A DNA stretch of 64,000 nucleotides, taken from positions 1 through 64,000 of the forward strand of contig NZ_JAJOMA010000007.1 of assembly GCF_021129235.1 (NCBI RefSeq), given 5' to 3'. The notes under the pieces are model-generated. The model did not search any database. It had not been told where the DNA came from and was given only the letters and a program-made list of their open reading frames with translations. This document shows positions 44,997 through 52,414 of the stretch, piece by piece. Position 1 is the first letter of the stretch. Every line of letters begins with the position of its first letter. Source of the stretch: Kineosporia mesophila. Lineage in GTDB: Bacteria > Actinomycetota > Actinomycetes > Actinomycetales > Kineosporiaceae. The position numbers and the translations under genes were made by a program.

Positions 44997-45752
44997 ATGA
45001 CCGGGATCAGGGTGCCGCGTCAGTGGGCCCCGCCACCCGCGGTGTCGCCCTATGCGATCGTCAGCTACGGCACCGACCGGCGGGTGTTGCTGTCCGGGCA
45101 GGAACTCACCATCGGCCGGGGTGCCGACGCGGCCGTCCGGATCGCCCACCGGCCCGCCGACGAGCACGTCTCCCGGCTGACGGCGACCCTGCGCACGCTC
45201 GACGACTGTGTACTGATCCGGAACCGTTCCCGCAGCAAGCAACTCGTGCTCCGCCCGCTGGTCGGAACGGAACGGATGCTGGAGCCCGGGGCCGCCACCA
45301 CGTCCATGCCGTTCCCCGAGTTCCTGGTTGTGGTGACCGGCCGGTTCGGTCGCGAGTACGCCGTGCACGTCGACGTCCGCGACCTCACCCCCGACCGGCC
45401 GCGGCCGGTGCTGGATCCGGTCGAGACGGTGGACGGTGTGGCGGTCGGCCTGACCGGACCGCAGCGCCGGTTGCTGGCCGCGCTCTGCGAACCCCTGCTC
45501 ACCCGCACGGGAAGCCGGGCCACCCCCGCCACCTACCGGGAGGTCGGGGAACGGGTGGGCCGCAGCCCCGACTACGCCCGCACCGTATTGCGCCGGCTGC
45601 GCGGGCAACTCGCCGCCCAGGGGGTGGCCGCCCTGGTCACGTTCAGCCTGGAGAAGGTCTACGAGGACTTCCGTCCGGCGCTGGCCCGCTGGGCGATCAA
45701 CAGCGGCACGATCACGGTGGCCGACGTGCAGGCACTCGATGCGCCGGCCTGA
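44997..45752 (+). CDS. FHA-domain protein with C-terminal helix-turn-helix
   Basis: 251 residues from ATG at 44997 with GGAGGTGGTC upstream. FHA-like N-terminal half (TIGRGADAAVRIAHR, DEHVSRLTATL) that in other proteins binds phosphothreonine. The C-terminal part (LTGPQRRLLAALCEPLL; YREVGERVGRSPDYARTVLRRLRGQL, in part) resembles a winged HTH. The stop overlaps the next gene, a Ser/Thr kinase, by 14 bases, so it is probably a kinase target or reader. Confidence 0.75.
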   Translation: MTGIRVPRQWAPPPAVSPYAIVSYGTDRRVLLSGQELTIGRGADAAVRIAHRPADEHVSRLTATLRTLDDCVLIRNRSRSKQLVLRPLVGTERMLEPGAATTSMPFPEFLVVVTGRFGREYAVHVDVRDLTPDRPRPVLDPVETVDGVAVGLTGPQRRLLAALCEPLLTRTGSRATPATYREVGERVGRSPDYARTVLRRLRGQLAAQGVAALVTFSLEKVYEDFRPALARWAINSGTITVADVQALDAPA

Positions 45753-47469
45753 GCTCCCCGGGTCCGGTATCCCCGGGCCGGAAATGTTCGGACCGGTGGA
45801 GCCGGTCCCCGTGACGCTGTCGCCCGATGCCGTCACCCTCGGGGGCGACCGGACGGAACCGGCCGGCGGCCCGATCGACGTCTCCGGCCTGCTCGCCACC
45901 GACGACCGGTCCCGGATGGTGGGCGGGGCGCAGCCCAACGGATGGTTCGCCGGGCCCCCGGGTGATCCGGACCGCTACGAGCTCCTTGGCCCGGGCCTGT
46001 CCGGCGGCGAGGGAGACATCTGGCGCGCCCGGTACCGCGGCGACCTGACCTCGCCGTTGCAGGTCGCGGTGAAACGGCTGCGACGGCCCGCGAACATGGG
46101 CGACGACTGGCCCACCCCGGCCGATCTGCGCCGGTGGGAAGATCTCCGGGCCCTGCTGCTGATCATGCGGATCGACCACATGGTCAGCGTGCTGGACGTG
46201 TTCGTCGGGCCCCCGCCACATCTGCAGCACGCGCCACTCCCCGTCCCGGGGCCGCGCCCACTGGTGACTCCGTACGTGGTGATGGAGTGGGTGCCCGGCC
46301 CGACGCTGGCCGACGAACTCGCCGGCACACCCGCCACCGCAAAGACCCTGACGACCCGGCTGCGCTACGTCGAGCAGGTCGCCGCGGCCCTGGGAGCGCT
46401 GCACTCGCGCACCGCCTCGGCGGGTAATCCGAGCCTGCACCGCGATGTGAAGCCGCCGAACTGCATCCTCGCCCCGTCGCGCGGGGTGGTGCTGGTCGAC
46501 ATCGGCACGATGCGGCGAGTGGACGACGGCCGCGACCTGTCCGGCCGGCACAGTCCGGCATACACCGCGCCGGAGGTGCTGGCCGACCCGATGGCGGCCC
46601 GCGACCCGGCCTCCGACCTGTACTCGCTCGGGGCCCTGGCCTGGTTCTGCGTGGTCGGGGAGAACCCGCCGCACGCCCGCGACCCGTTCGCTCCCGACCG
46701 GGCCCGTCGACGGGCGGAGATCGTGGCGCGTGATGCCGAAGTGCGCGACCCCCGGGCCTTCGCCGACCACCTGACCCGGCTGCTGGCCCACGACCCGGCG
46801 GACCGCCCGGCCGATCCCCGCGCCTGGGCCGGGCAGTTACGCGCTCTGGCGACAGCCCGGCGGGCGCGCCCCAGCGTGTTCCTGGCCGCCCTGGTGCTGA
46901 TCCCGCTGCTCTCGATCGGCCTGATCCTGGCGCCCCTGCTGTTCACCCGGCAGACACCGCAACTCACCGACACCCCACGGCCGGCGAGTACGTCGTCCAT
47001 CATCGGGGGGCCGCAAACCGCCGGCGACCCGCAGGGGCGGCCACCTCGTCCGTCATTCGGGGTCGCGGTTACTCCCTGGCCCGGAAAACCCTCGACCAGT
47101 AAGGAAGCCGCCTTCGTCACCCCGCGCAACGGGGCGGGGATCGGCCGCTGCCCCGGGATCAGCGGTACCGCGCACCTGCCGCCGGGCCGCACGCTGCTGT
47201 TCTCCGTGGAGAACCTCAGCGCCGGCGACGGGGTCCGGCACATCACGCCGATCCGGGGCTGGCAGCACCCGGCATCACTCTCCCGCTGGAAGCTGCGCCC
47301 GCCGGTGGGCCTGCCGTTCGACCCCCTGGGGATGCAGTACCGGCTGGAGGTGATCGTGGTGCCGCTGGACCCGCTCAAGGAGCGGGGACCGTTCTCCGTA
47401 CCCGACAACAGTCACGTCGGGGCAAGCCTTTTCGTCAGCCGGGAGAGCCAGTCGGAGCAGGGCTGCTGA
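45739..47469 (+). CDS. membrane-anchored serine/threonine protein kinase
   Basis: 576 residues. N-terminal ~60 are linker. Kinase domain ~80-345: VAVKRL near K111, catalytic HRDVKPPN (~234-241), Mg-binding DIG in place of DFG (~254-256) and the APEV activation-segment end. A transmembrane helix ~379-402 (VFLAALVLIPLLSIGLILAPLLF, in part) is followed by a ~170-residue extracellular domain. Likely paired with the upstream FHA protein. DIG is a mild deviation; catalysis is still plausible. Confidence 0.88.
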   Translation: MRRPELPGSGIPGPEMFGPVEPVPVTLSPDAVTLGGDRTEPAGGPIDVSGLLATDDRSRMVGGAQPNGWFAGPPGDPDRYELLGPGLSGGEGDIWRARYRGDLTSPLQVAVKRLRRPANMGDDWPTPADLRRWEDLRALLLIMRIDHMVSVLDVFVGPPPHLQHAPLPVPGPRPLVTPYVVMEWVPGPTLADELAGTPATAKTLTTRLRYVEQVAAALGALHSRTASAGNPSLHRDVKPPNCILAPSRGVVLVDIGTMRRVDDGRDLSGRHSPAYTAPEVLADPMAARDPASDLYSLGALAWFCVVGENPPHARDPFAPDRARRRAEIVARDAEVRDPRAFADHLTRLLAHDPADRPADPRAWAGQLRALATARRARPSVFLAALVLIPLLSIGLILAPLLFTRQTPQLTDTPRPASTSSIIGGPQTAGDPQGRPPRPSFGVAVTPWPGKPSTSKEAAFVTPRNGAGIGRCPGISGTAHLPPGRTLLFSVENLSAGDGVRHITPIRGWQHPASLSRWKLRPPVGLPFDPLGMQYRLEVIVVPLDPLKERGPFSVPDNSHVGASLFVSRESQSEQGC

Positions 47470-47473
47470 GCGC

Positions 47474-47761
47474 TCAGAACTCGATCTGGATCCGGGCGAT
47501 CTCGGCGGACAGCGGCCCGAAGATCTCCCGGCGCAGACGGTTGTGTTCCTCGTCCTCGTCGTAGGCCCGATAGGCGGCGACATCGGCGAAGTCGGCCACG
47601 ATGGTGAAATCCCAGTTCCCGGGGCGGAGTCCGGCGTCCCGGCCGACCTTCACGTCGGTCATCCCGGGAATGCCCAGGGCGAGGATGCCGGCCAGGCCCT
47701 CGTCGAGAAGGGTGGTGTCGGCGTCCGGCTTGAGCCGGCCCGTCACGACGTTGCGGATCAT
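47474..47761 (-). CDS. Dabb-family (stress-responsive alpha/beta-barrel) protein
   Basis: 95 residues with the Dabb pattern: a beta-strand with a histidine-free MIRNVV start, LAGILALGIPGMTDVKVGRDAG and FTIVADFADVAAYRAY. Small dimeric ferredoxin-like fold, ligand unknown. Convergent with the kinase gene, 4 bases between stops. Confidence 0.8.
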   Translation of the reverse strand: MIRNVVTGRLKPDADTTLLDEGLAGILALGIPGMTDVKVGRDAGLRPGNWDFTIVADFADVAAYRAYDEDEEHNRLRREIFGPLSAEIARIQIEF

Positions 47762-47850
47762 GCGACGACTCTCCTTGGTGGCGGTGCCTCACGGGTCGGC
47801 TGATGCTAACCCGGTGCCACCTGACCGGCCGAGAGGGCCGTGATGTGACG

Positions 47851-47884
47851 AAAGGCGCCACCCGGTGATTCCGGGTGACGCCTT
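47851..47884 (-). terminator. terminator of the small DUF5302 gene
   Basis: A stem of about 13 bp (AAGGCGTCACCCGG with its near-complement) and a 6-base loop located immediately downstream (leftward) of the small gene's stop. Confidence 0.75.
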
Positions 47885-47915
47885 CCTCGTCAGAACGGAT
47901 CGGAACCGATCGGAA

Positions 47916-48095
47916 CTACGAAGACTTACGTCGGAACATCTGCTGAGAGCCCGAGGTCTCGGGGCCGTGGGACCCGCCCACCTTCCCGTTTCCCTGGACC
48001 TCGCCCTGGTGCTGCCCGCCGTTGGCGTTCTTGCGCTCCAGAGCTTCGCGGAACTTGCGCTTCGTGTCTGAGCTGACCTGCTTGTCGTCAGTCAT
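47916..48095 (-). CDS. DUF5302-like small protein
   Basis: 59 residues, from ATG at 48095 with GAGGAGG upstream (an upstream in-frame start at 48125 is less likely). KRKFREALERKNANGG is a conserved charged helix, and the C-terminal half is Gly/Ser/Gln-rich and likely disordered. DUF5302 members are tiny soluble actinobacterial proteins of unknown function. Confidence 0.75.
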   Translation of the reverse strand: MTDDKQVSSDTKRKFREALERKNANGGQHQGEVQGNGKVGGSHGPETSGSQQMFRRKSS

Positions 48096-48197
48096 GAGTG
48101 CCCTCCTCTTCGGGTCGGCATCCATACCCCGCCGATCTAGGGTGACAGCCTACCGACGGAGCCGCCAGCGCATTTCCACCCACGTGGACCAGCCGCC

Positions 48198-50222
48198 TCA
48201 GGAAGGACCCTCGTCGCTGCTGACCGCACCCACGGCCCGCAGCACGGCGTCGGCCTTGAGCCGCACCTCCTGCCATTCCTGCTCAGGATCGGAGAGGATG
48301 GTCACGGCCCCGCCCGCTCCCACGCTCACGGCGTTCCCGTCGTGCACCAGCGTGCGGATCACGATGCTGAGGTCCGCCGTGCCGTTCACCCCGAGGAACC
48401 CGATCGCGCCGGAGTAGACGCCCCGGGCCCGGCCCTCCAGCTGCTGAAGGATGCGCATGGTGCGCACCTTCGGGGCGCCGGTCATCGATCCGCCCGGGAA
48501 GGCGGCCCGCACGCAGTCCACCGCGTCGCGCCCGTCTGCCAGATCGCCCTCCACGGTCGAGACCAGCTGGTGCACCGTGCTGAACGACTCGACCTGCATC
48601 AGGGCGGGCACAACGACCGAACCGGGCCGGCACACCCGTCCGAGGTCGTTGCGCAGCAGGTCCACGATCATCAGGTTCTCGGCGCGTTCCTTCACGTCGT
48701 TCTCGAGTTCCTTGGCCAGGCGCCGGTCGTCGTCGGGGGAGGAGCCCCGGGGCCGGGTGCCCTTGATCGGCTTGGCGCTGACCCGCCCCGAACGGTCGAT
48801 CCGCAGGAACCGCTCGGGCGACGAGGACGACACGCTGATCCCGCCCAGGTCCAGAAAAGCACTGTAGGGAGCCGGATTCAGCTTCCGCAGGCGCCGATGG
48901 ACGGTGAGGGGCGATTCCGTCGTGGTGGTGTCGAAGCGGGTGGTGAGGCAGACCTCGTAGGTGTCGCCCTGCTCCAGGTGTTCCCGCACGGTCTGGATGT
49001 CGGCCAGGTACTGGCGGCGGCCTCGTACCGGGCGGGCGACAGAAGCGGGTGGATCGGCGAGAGGTTCTAGCGGCTGCAGGTTCTCGATGATGTGCCGGGT
49101 CCGGTTGATCCACTGCCCGGCGTCGTCCCGAGGGTCGGACCTCAGGTCGAGCGCCAGCAGGAACACCTCATCCTGCTCGTGGTCGAGCACGACGAGACGG
49201 TCGGCGAACACCAGCGCGGCATCCGGGTGGGGTGATGCGTGCGGGCCGGCCGTCGCCGGGTCGGCCTCGCACTCGTAGCCGAGATATCCCACGTAGCCAC
49301 CGGTGAAGTCGAACGGCAGATCGGGCTCGTCGATGCTGAACGACCGCAGTCGTCGCTGGATTCGATCGAACGAATCTGCCTGGGGGGTCAGCATTTCCCA
49401 GAGCTTTCCACCCGGGGCGCAGGCCAGGTAGGAGAACCGTCCGGTGCGCGCGCTGTCCAGCCAGACGGCCCCGTCTCCCCGGTGCAGGGTGGCGAACAGG
49501 GACTCCGCGTCGATCGGCCCCGGAAGCCGGTGAACGGTGAGGCGTAACGGCGTGCGTTCTTTCTCGTCCATTGTCGTGGAGGCTTTTTCGGTGACAGAAA
49601 CCGAATGGTGGACGTCGGTCAGGTCGCGGAAATTCTCGATGATCCGGGATCCGTGCTGCGTGAGAATCGATTCGGGGTGGAACTGAACCCCGAAAAGCGT
49701 TGCCCCGGAATTCTCCAGCGCCATCACGGTGCCGTCCTCGGACCAGGCCGTCGCGGTCAGTCCGGCCGGCAGGGGCTCCGGCACCGCCAGGGAGTGGTAG
49801 CGGACGACCTCGAAGTGCTGCGGGATCCCGGCGAACAGGGGGCTCTCGTGGCGCACCCGGCTGAGTTGCCCGTGCATGATGCGCGGGGCGGGCTCGGTGC
49901 GGGCCCCGAAGGCCACGGCGATGCCCTGATGGCCCAGGCAGATCCCGAGCAGGGGCAGGCCCGAGGTGCGGGCCCAGGTGATCGCGGCCGCCGACAGGCC
50001 GAAATCTTCCGGGTTCTCCGGCCGCCCGGGCCCGGGGGAGATCACGATGTTGTCGAAAGTCCCCTGGATGCGCGACATCAGGGTGTCCCAGTCGCACTCG
50101 TCGTTGCGCACCACGATTGGCTCGGTGCCGTTCGCCACCGCCAGCTGCTGGAACAGGTTGTAGGTGTAGGAATCGTAGTTGTCCACGAGCAGCGTCCGGA
50201 CCGGCTGCGGGTCGGGCGTCAT
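48198..50222 (-). CDS. pabAB: aminodeoxychorismate synthase, PabA-PabB fusion
   Basis: 674 residues from ATG at 50222 with GAGGAG upstream. The N-terminal glutamine amidotransferase domain (~1-200) has LLVDNYDSYTYNL and the nucleophile GICLGHQG. The C-terminal chorismate-binding domain has PIKGTRPRG and FPGGSMTGAPK. It makes 4-amino-4-deoxychorismate for folate or for p-aminobenzoate-derived products. The pabC-like gene is divergent and 72 bases away. Confidence 0.95.
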   Translation of the reverse strand: MTPDPQPVRTLLVDNYDSYTYNLFQQLAVANGTEPIVVRNDECDWDTLMSRIQGTFDNIVISPGPGRPENPEDFGLSAAAITWARTSGLPLLGICLGHQGIAVAFGARTEPAPRIMHGQLSRVRHESPLFAGIPQHFEVVRYHSLAVPEPLPAGLTATAWSEDGTVMALENSGATLFGVQFHPESILTQHGSRIIENFRDLTDVHHSVSVTEKASTTMDEKERTPLRLTVHRLPGPIDAESLFATLHRGDGAVWLDSARTGRFSYLACAPGGKLWEMLTPQADSFDRIQRRLRSFSIDEPDLPFDFTGGYVGYLGYECEADPATAGPHASPHPDAALVFADRLVVLDHEQDEVFLLALDLRSDPRDDAGQWINRTRHIIENLQPLEPLADPPASVARPVRGRRQYLADIQTVREHLEQGDTYEVCLTTRFDTTTTESPLTVHRRLRKLNPAPYSAFLDLGGISVSSSSPERFLRIDRSGRVSAKPIKGTRPRGSSPDDDRRLAKELENDVKERAENLMIVDLLRNDLGRVCRPGSVVVPALMQVESFSTVHQLVSTVEGDLADGRDAVDCVRAAFPGGSMTGAPKVRTMRILQQLEGRARGVYSGAIGFLGVNGTADLSIVIRTLVHDGNAVSVGAGGAVTILSDPEQEWQEVRLKADAVLRAVGAVSSDEGPS

Positions 50223-50294
50223 CGGGCTCCTCGGGCGGGGTCGGGCCAGGTATCTTACGGCCCAGTCACTTCCTGAAGATTCTGGACTCCGTTG

Positions 50295-51104
50295 ATGAAG
50301 CCGTTCGGCGAGATCCCGCCCGGCCCCCTGCTCTGGCGAGGGCCGGGGGAGTTCGTGCCCGCCACCCGTCCGGCCGGGCCCGGGCCGCCGGTCGCCGACT
50401 CGTGGCTCGTCGACGAAGGCCGCTGTCGCGGCATCGATGAGCACCGAGCACGTTTCGTCCGGAGCGTTTCAATGATGGACGACCATCCGCCTTCGGTGCC
50501 GTCCCTCACCTCCGGGTGGGCGAACCGGTTCATGGACGATGTCCTGGCCGTTCTGCCCCGGTCGGGTCGGTGGTTCCCGCGGGTCGACCGCACCGGTGAC
50601 GAGCTGACGCTGTGGATCCGTCCCGCCCCCGAACCGTCGTCGGAGGTGGTGCTGTGGGGGCCCGGGGTGCCGGATCCGCGGACCCGGCCGGGCGTCAAGG
50701 GCCCGGACCTGCCCCGGCTGGCGGACCTGCGACGTCGGGCGGCCCTGGCGGGGGCGGGGGAGGCGGTGCTGGTGTCACCGGACGGGGCGGTGCTCGAGGG
50801 TGCGCTGAGCACGCTGCTCTGGTGGCGGGGGGACGTGCTCTGCAGCCCTCCGCGCAGCGATGCGACTCTGCCCGGTGTCACCTGGCGGCTTCTGGAGGGG
50901 ATCGCCGAACGGCGGGGCGTCGAGACCCGCTCCGAGAACGTGCCACCGGTCGCACTCGAGGGCCTGGAGGTCTGGTCGGTGAGTGCTCTGCACGGTATCC
51001 GGGCGGTGACCGGCTGGCGCGGCCTGGACCTGAACGCCGGCGCTGCCCACCAGGCACCCACCTGGCAGGCAGTGCTACGGGAGCTCGCGCGTCCTCTGCC
51101 CTGA
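50295..51104 (+). CDS. aminotransferase class IV, aminodeoxychorismate lyase-like
   Basis: 269 residues from ATG at 50295 (a TTG three bases earlier is an alternative). The PLP-fold type IV pattern is present: RPGVKGPDL (lysine candidate), VLVSPDGAVLEGALSTLLWW and EVWSVSALHGIRAVTGW. It likely releases pyruvate from aminodeoxychorismate to give p-aminobenzoate, consistent with the divergent PabAB fusion. Confidence 0.88.
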   Translation: MKPFGEIPPGPLLWRGPGEFVPATRPAGPGPPVADSWLVDEGRCRGIDEHRARFVRSVSMMDDHPPSVPSLTSGWANRFMDDVLAVLPRSGRWFPRVDRTGDELTLWIRPAPEPSSEVVLWGPGVPDPRTRPGVKGPDLPRLADLRRRAALAGAGEAVLVSPDGAVLEGALSTLLWWRGDVLCSPPRSDATLPGVTWRLLEGIAERRGVETRSENVPPVALEGLEVWSVSALHGIRAVTGWRGLDLNAGAAHQAPTWQAVLRELARPLP

Positions 51105-51130
51105 CCGAAGTGATCGGCCGCGGTCGGGGC

Positions 51131-51277
51131 CTACCCGTCGGCGTTGGCCAGGTCGTACAGGGAGCGCACGGAGGTGCCGAAGTACGGCCCGTTGATGGGC
51201 TCGGAACTGCCGACCGGACCCCACGAGCTGACCGACCGGAGCGTGCCGATGCCGGCCTGGAGGTTGTAGTCCGAGAG
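51131..51277 (-). pseudogene. 3' remnant of an unidentified coding sequence
   Basis: A 48-codon open stretch ending TAG (51131-51133) with strict G/C third positions and no start: it reads SDYNLQAGIGTLRSVSSWGP, then GSSEPINGPYFGTS and VRSLYDLANADG. An in-frame TAG (51278-51280) lies immediately before it, exactly at the inner edge of the inverted repeat 51259-51288. Interpreted as the truncated end of a lost gene; the 51281-51426 remainder contains only a low-complexity GCCGAA run. Confidence 0.55.
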
Positions 51278-51288
51278 CTACAACCTCC
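51259..51288. repeat. 11-bp inverted repeat at the remnant breakpoint
   Basis: GGAGGTTGTAG (51259-51269) and CTACAACCTCC (51278-51288) with an 8-base loop. The left arm belongs to the remnant's coding sequence, so the right arm looks like an inverted copy created by a fold-back rearrangement that cut the gene. Confidence 0.65.
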
Positions 51289-51426
51289 GGACGCGCCCTG
51301 GCCGAAGCCGAAGCCGAAGCCGGAGATACCGGAGAAGGGCGTCGAGCTTGCCACCAGTCTTGCCAAGGGTCGGTCCGGCTACTGGTCTCGCATTCAGCCC
51401 TGTCGGCCGTCCCGCCGGAGGTCTCG

Positions 51427-51765
51427 TCAGTCGTCGAAGTCGATGCCTTCGGCCTCACCCTTCGCGATCAGGGCGGGCAGCAGGTCGGGGGCGTTGACGA
51501 CCGCGGCCAGGGCGGTGCCGAGCACGGCCAGCGCCTCGCGGTCGGGGCCGTAGGCGCAGAACATGCCGGCCTCGGGGTCGAACTTCACCCGCCCCTCCAC
51601 CTCCGGTACCTGGGTTCGCACCAGCCATTGGGCCATGCCGCCCCAGAAGTAGCCGTTGGGCTCGTGCCCCGACTCGCCGACCACCACATCGGCGGGCGTG
51701 CCCCCGGCGTTCATGATCAGAGAGAAGTTGCCGGGGCTGGTCTCGATCAGTTTCAGGGGATCCAT
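51427..51765 (-). CDS. Imm51-like immunity protein candidate
   Basis: 112 residues. FSLIMNAGG, GHEPNGYFWGGMAQWLV and FDPEAGMFCAYGPDREALAVL resemble the Imm51 family of polymorphic-toxin immunity proteins. The identification rests on my reading of the family pattern and the position downstream of a WXG-headed esterase/lipoprotein pair. Cytoplasmic, no signal peptide. Confidence 0.5.
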   Translation of the reverse strand: MDPLKLIETSPGNFSLIMNAGGTPADVVVGESGHEPNGYFWGGMAQWLVRTQVPEVEGRVKFDPEAGMFCAYGPDREALAVLGTALAAVVNAPDLLPALIAKGEAEGIDFDD

Positions 51766-51835
51766 ACGGGAATCCTGGCAGGCACCACCGACAGAATGGC
51801 CGGGAGAACGTGTCCGGTCACGAACAGGGCACGCG

Positions 51836-52414
51836 CTACGAGGAAGTCGTCTCCTCCGTCGCCTTGGTGTCTTTCAGGTAGCAGGCGCCCGACACGGTGA
51901 TGGTGGTGTTGTCGTACTCGCCCACCTCGAGCGTGCCGCCGATGCCGTTGCCCACGGTCAACACCCTTTTCCTGGGCTCGTCGCTGATCTGGTTGACCTC
52001 GGTGTACCCGTACTGCGCGGCGATGTCGAGCATTTTCTGCTTGACCTCGGGCCAGACGGCATCAGGGGTGTTGCCCTCGCCGACACCGGCGTCGTAGGTG
52101 TACGACCGGACCCCGTCGATCTGCCGGAAGGGCGCCAGGCAGGTGCCGCCCGAGACGACCCGCGGCCCAGGCCGGTCCCACTTCACCGTGGGCGCGAGAT
52201 CTTCATACACGGAACGGATCTCGCCCAGCATGGCCTTCTGGTCCCGATCGGCCTGCTCGAACGAGGGCCGGCTCTGCAGCTCCCGCAGGGCCTCTTCCTT
52301 CGACGACGACTCGCTGATCATGCTTGTCTCTCCACATCCGGCCCCGATCAGGGCGATTCCCACGACAGCGATCACGAGGCCCGCCCGGCGGGCCCGGAAC
52401 CGGCCCGGCCTCAC
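51836..52414 (-). CDS. lipoprotein (LppA-like)
   Basis: 192 residues from GTG at 52414, giving the typical 4-base GTGA overlap with the esterase stop (a GTG at 52426 would overlap by 16). Basic start, hydrophobic stretch and lipobox-like IGAGC (Cys about residue 27). The mature part is soluble, with KWDRPGPRVVSGGTC and WPEVKQKMLDIAAQYGYTEV. Probably lipid-anchored outside the membrane. Co-transcribed with the esterase. Confidence 0.7.
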   Translation of the reverse strand: MRPGRFRARRAGLVIAVVGIALIGAGCGETSMISESSSKEEALRELQSRPSFEQADRDQKAMLGEIRSVYEDLAPTVKWDRPGPRVVSGGTCLAPFRQIDGVRSYTYDAGVGEGNTPDAVWPEVKQKMLDIAAQYGYTEVNQISDEPRKRVLTVGNGIGGTLEVGEYDNTTITVSGACYLKDTKATEETTSS

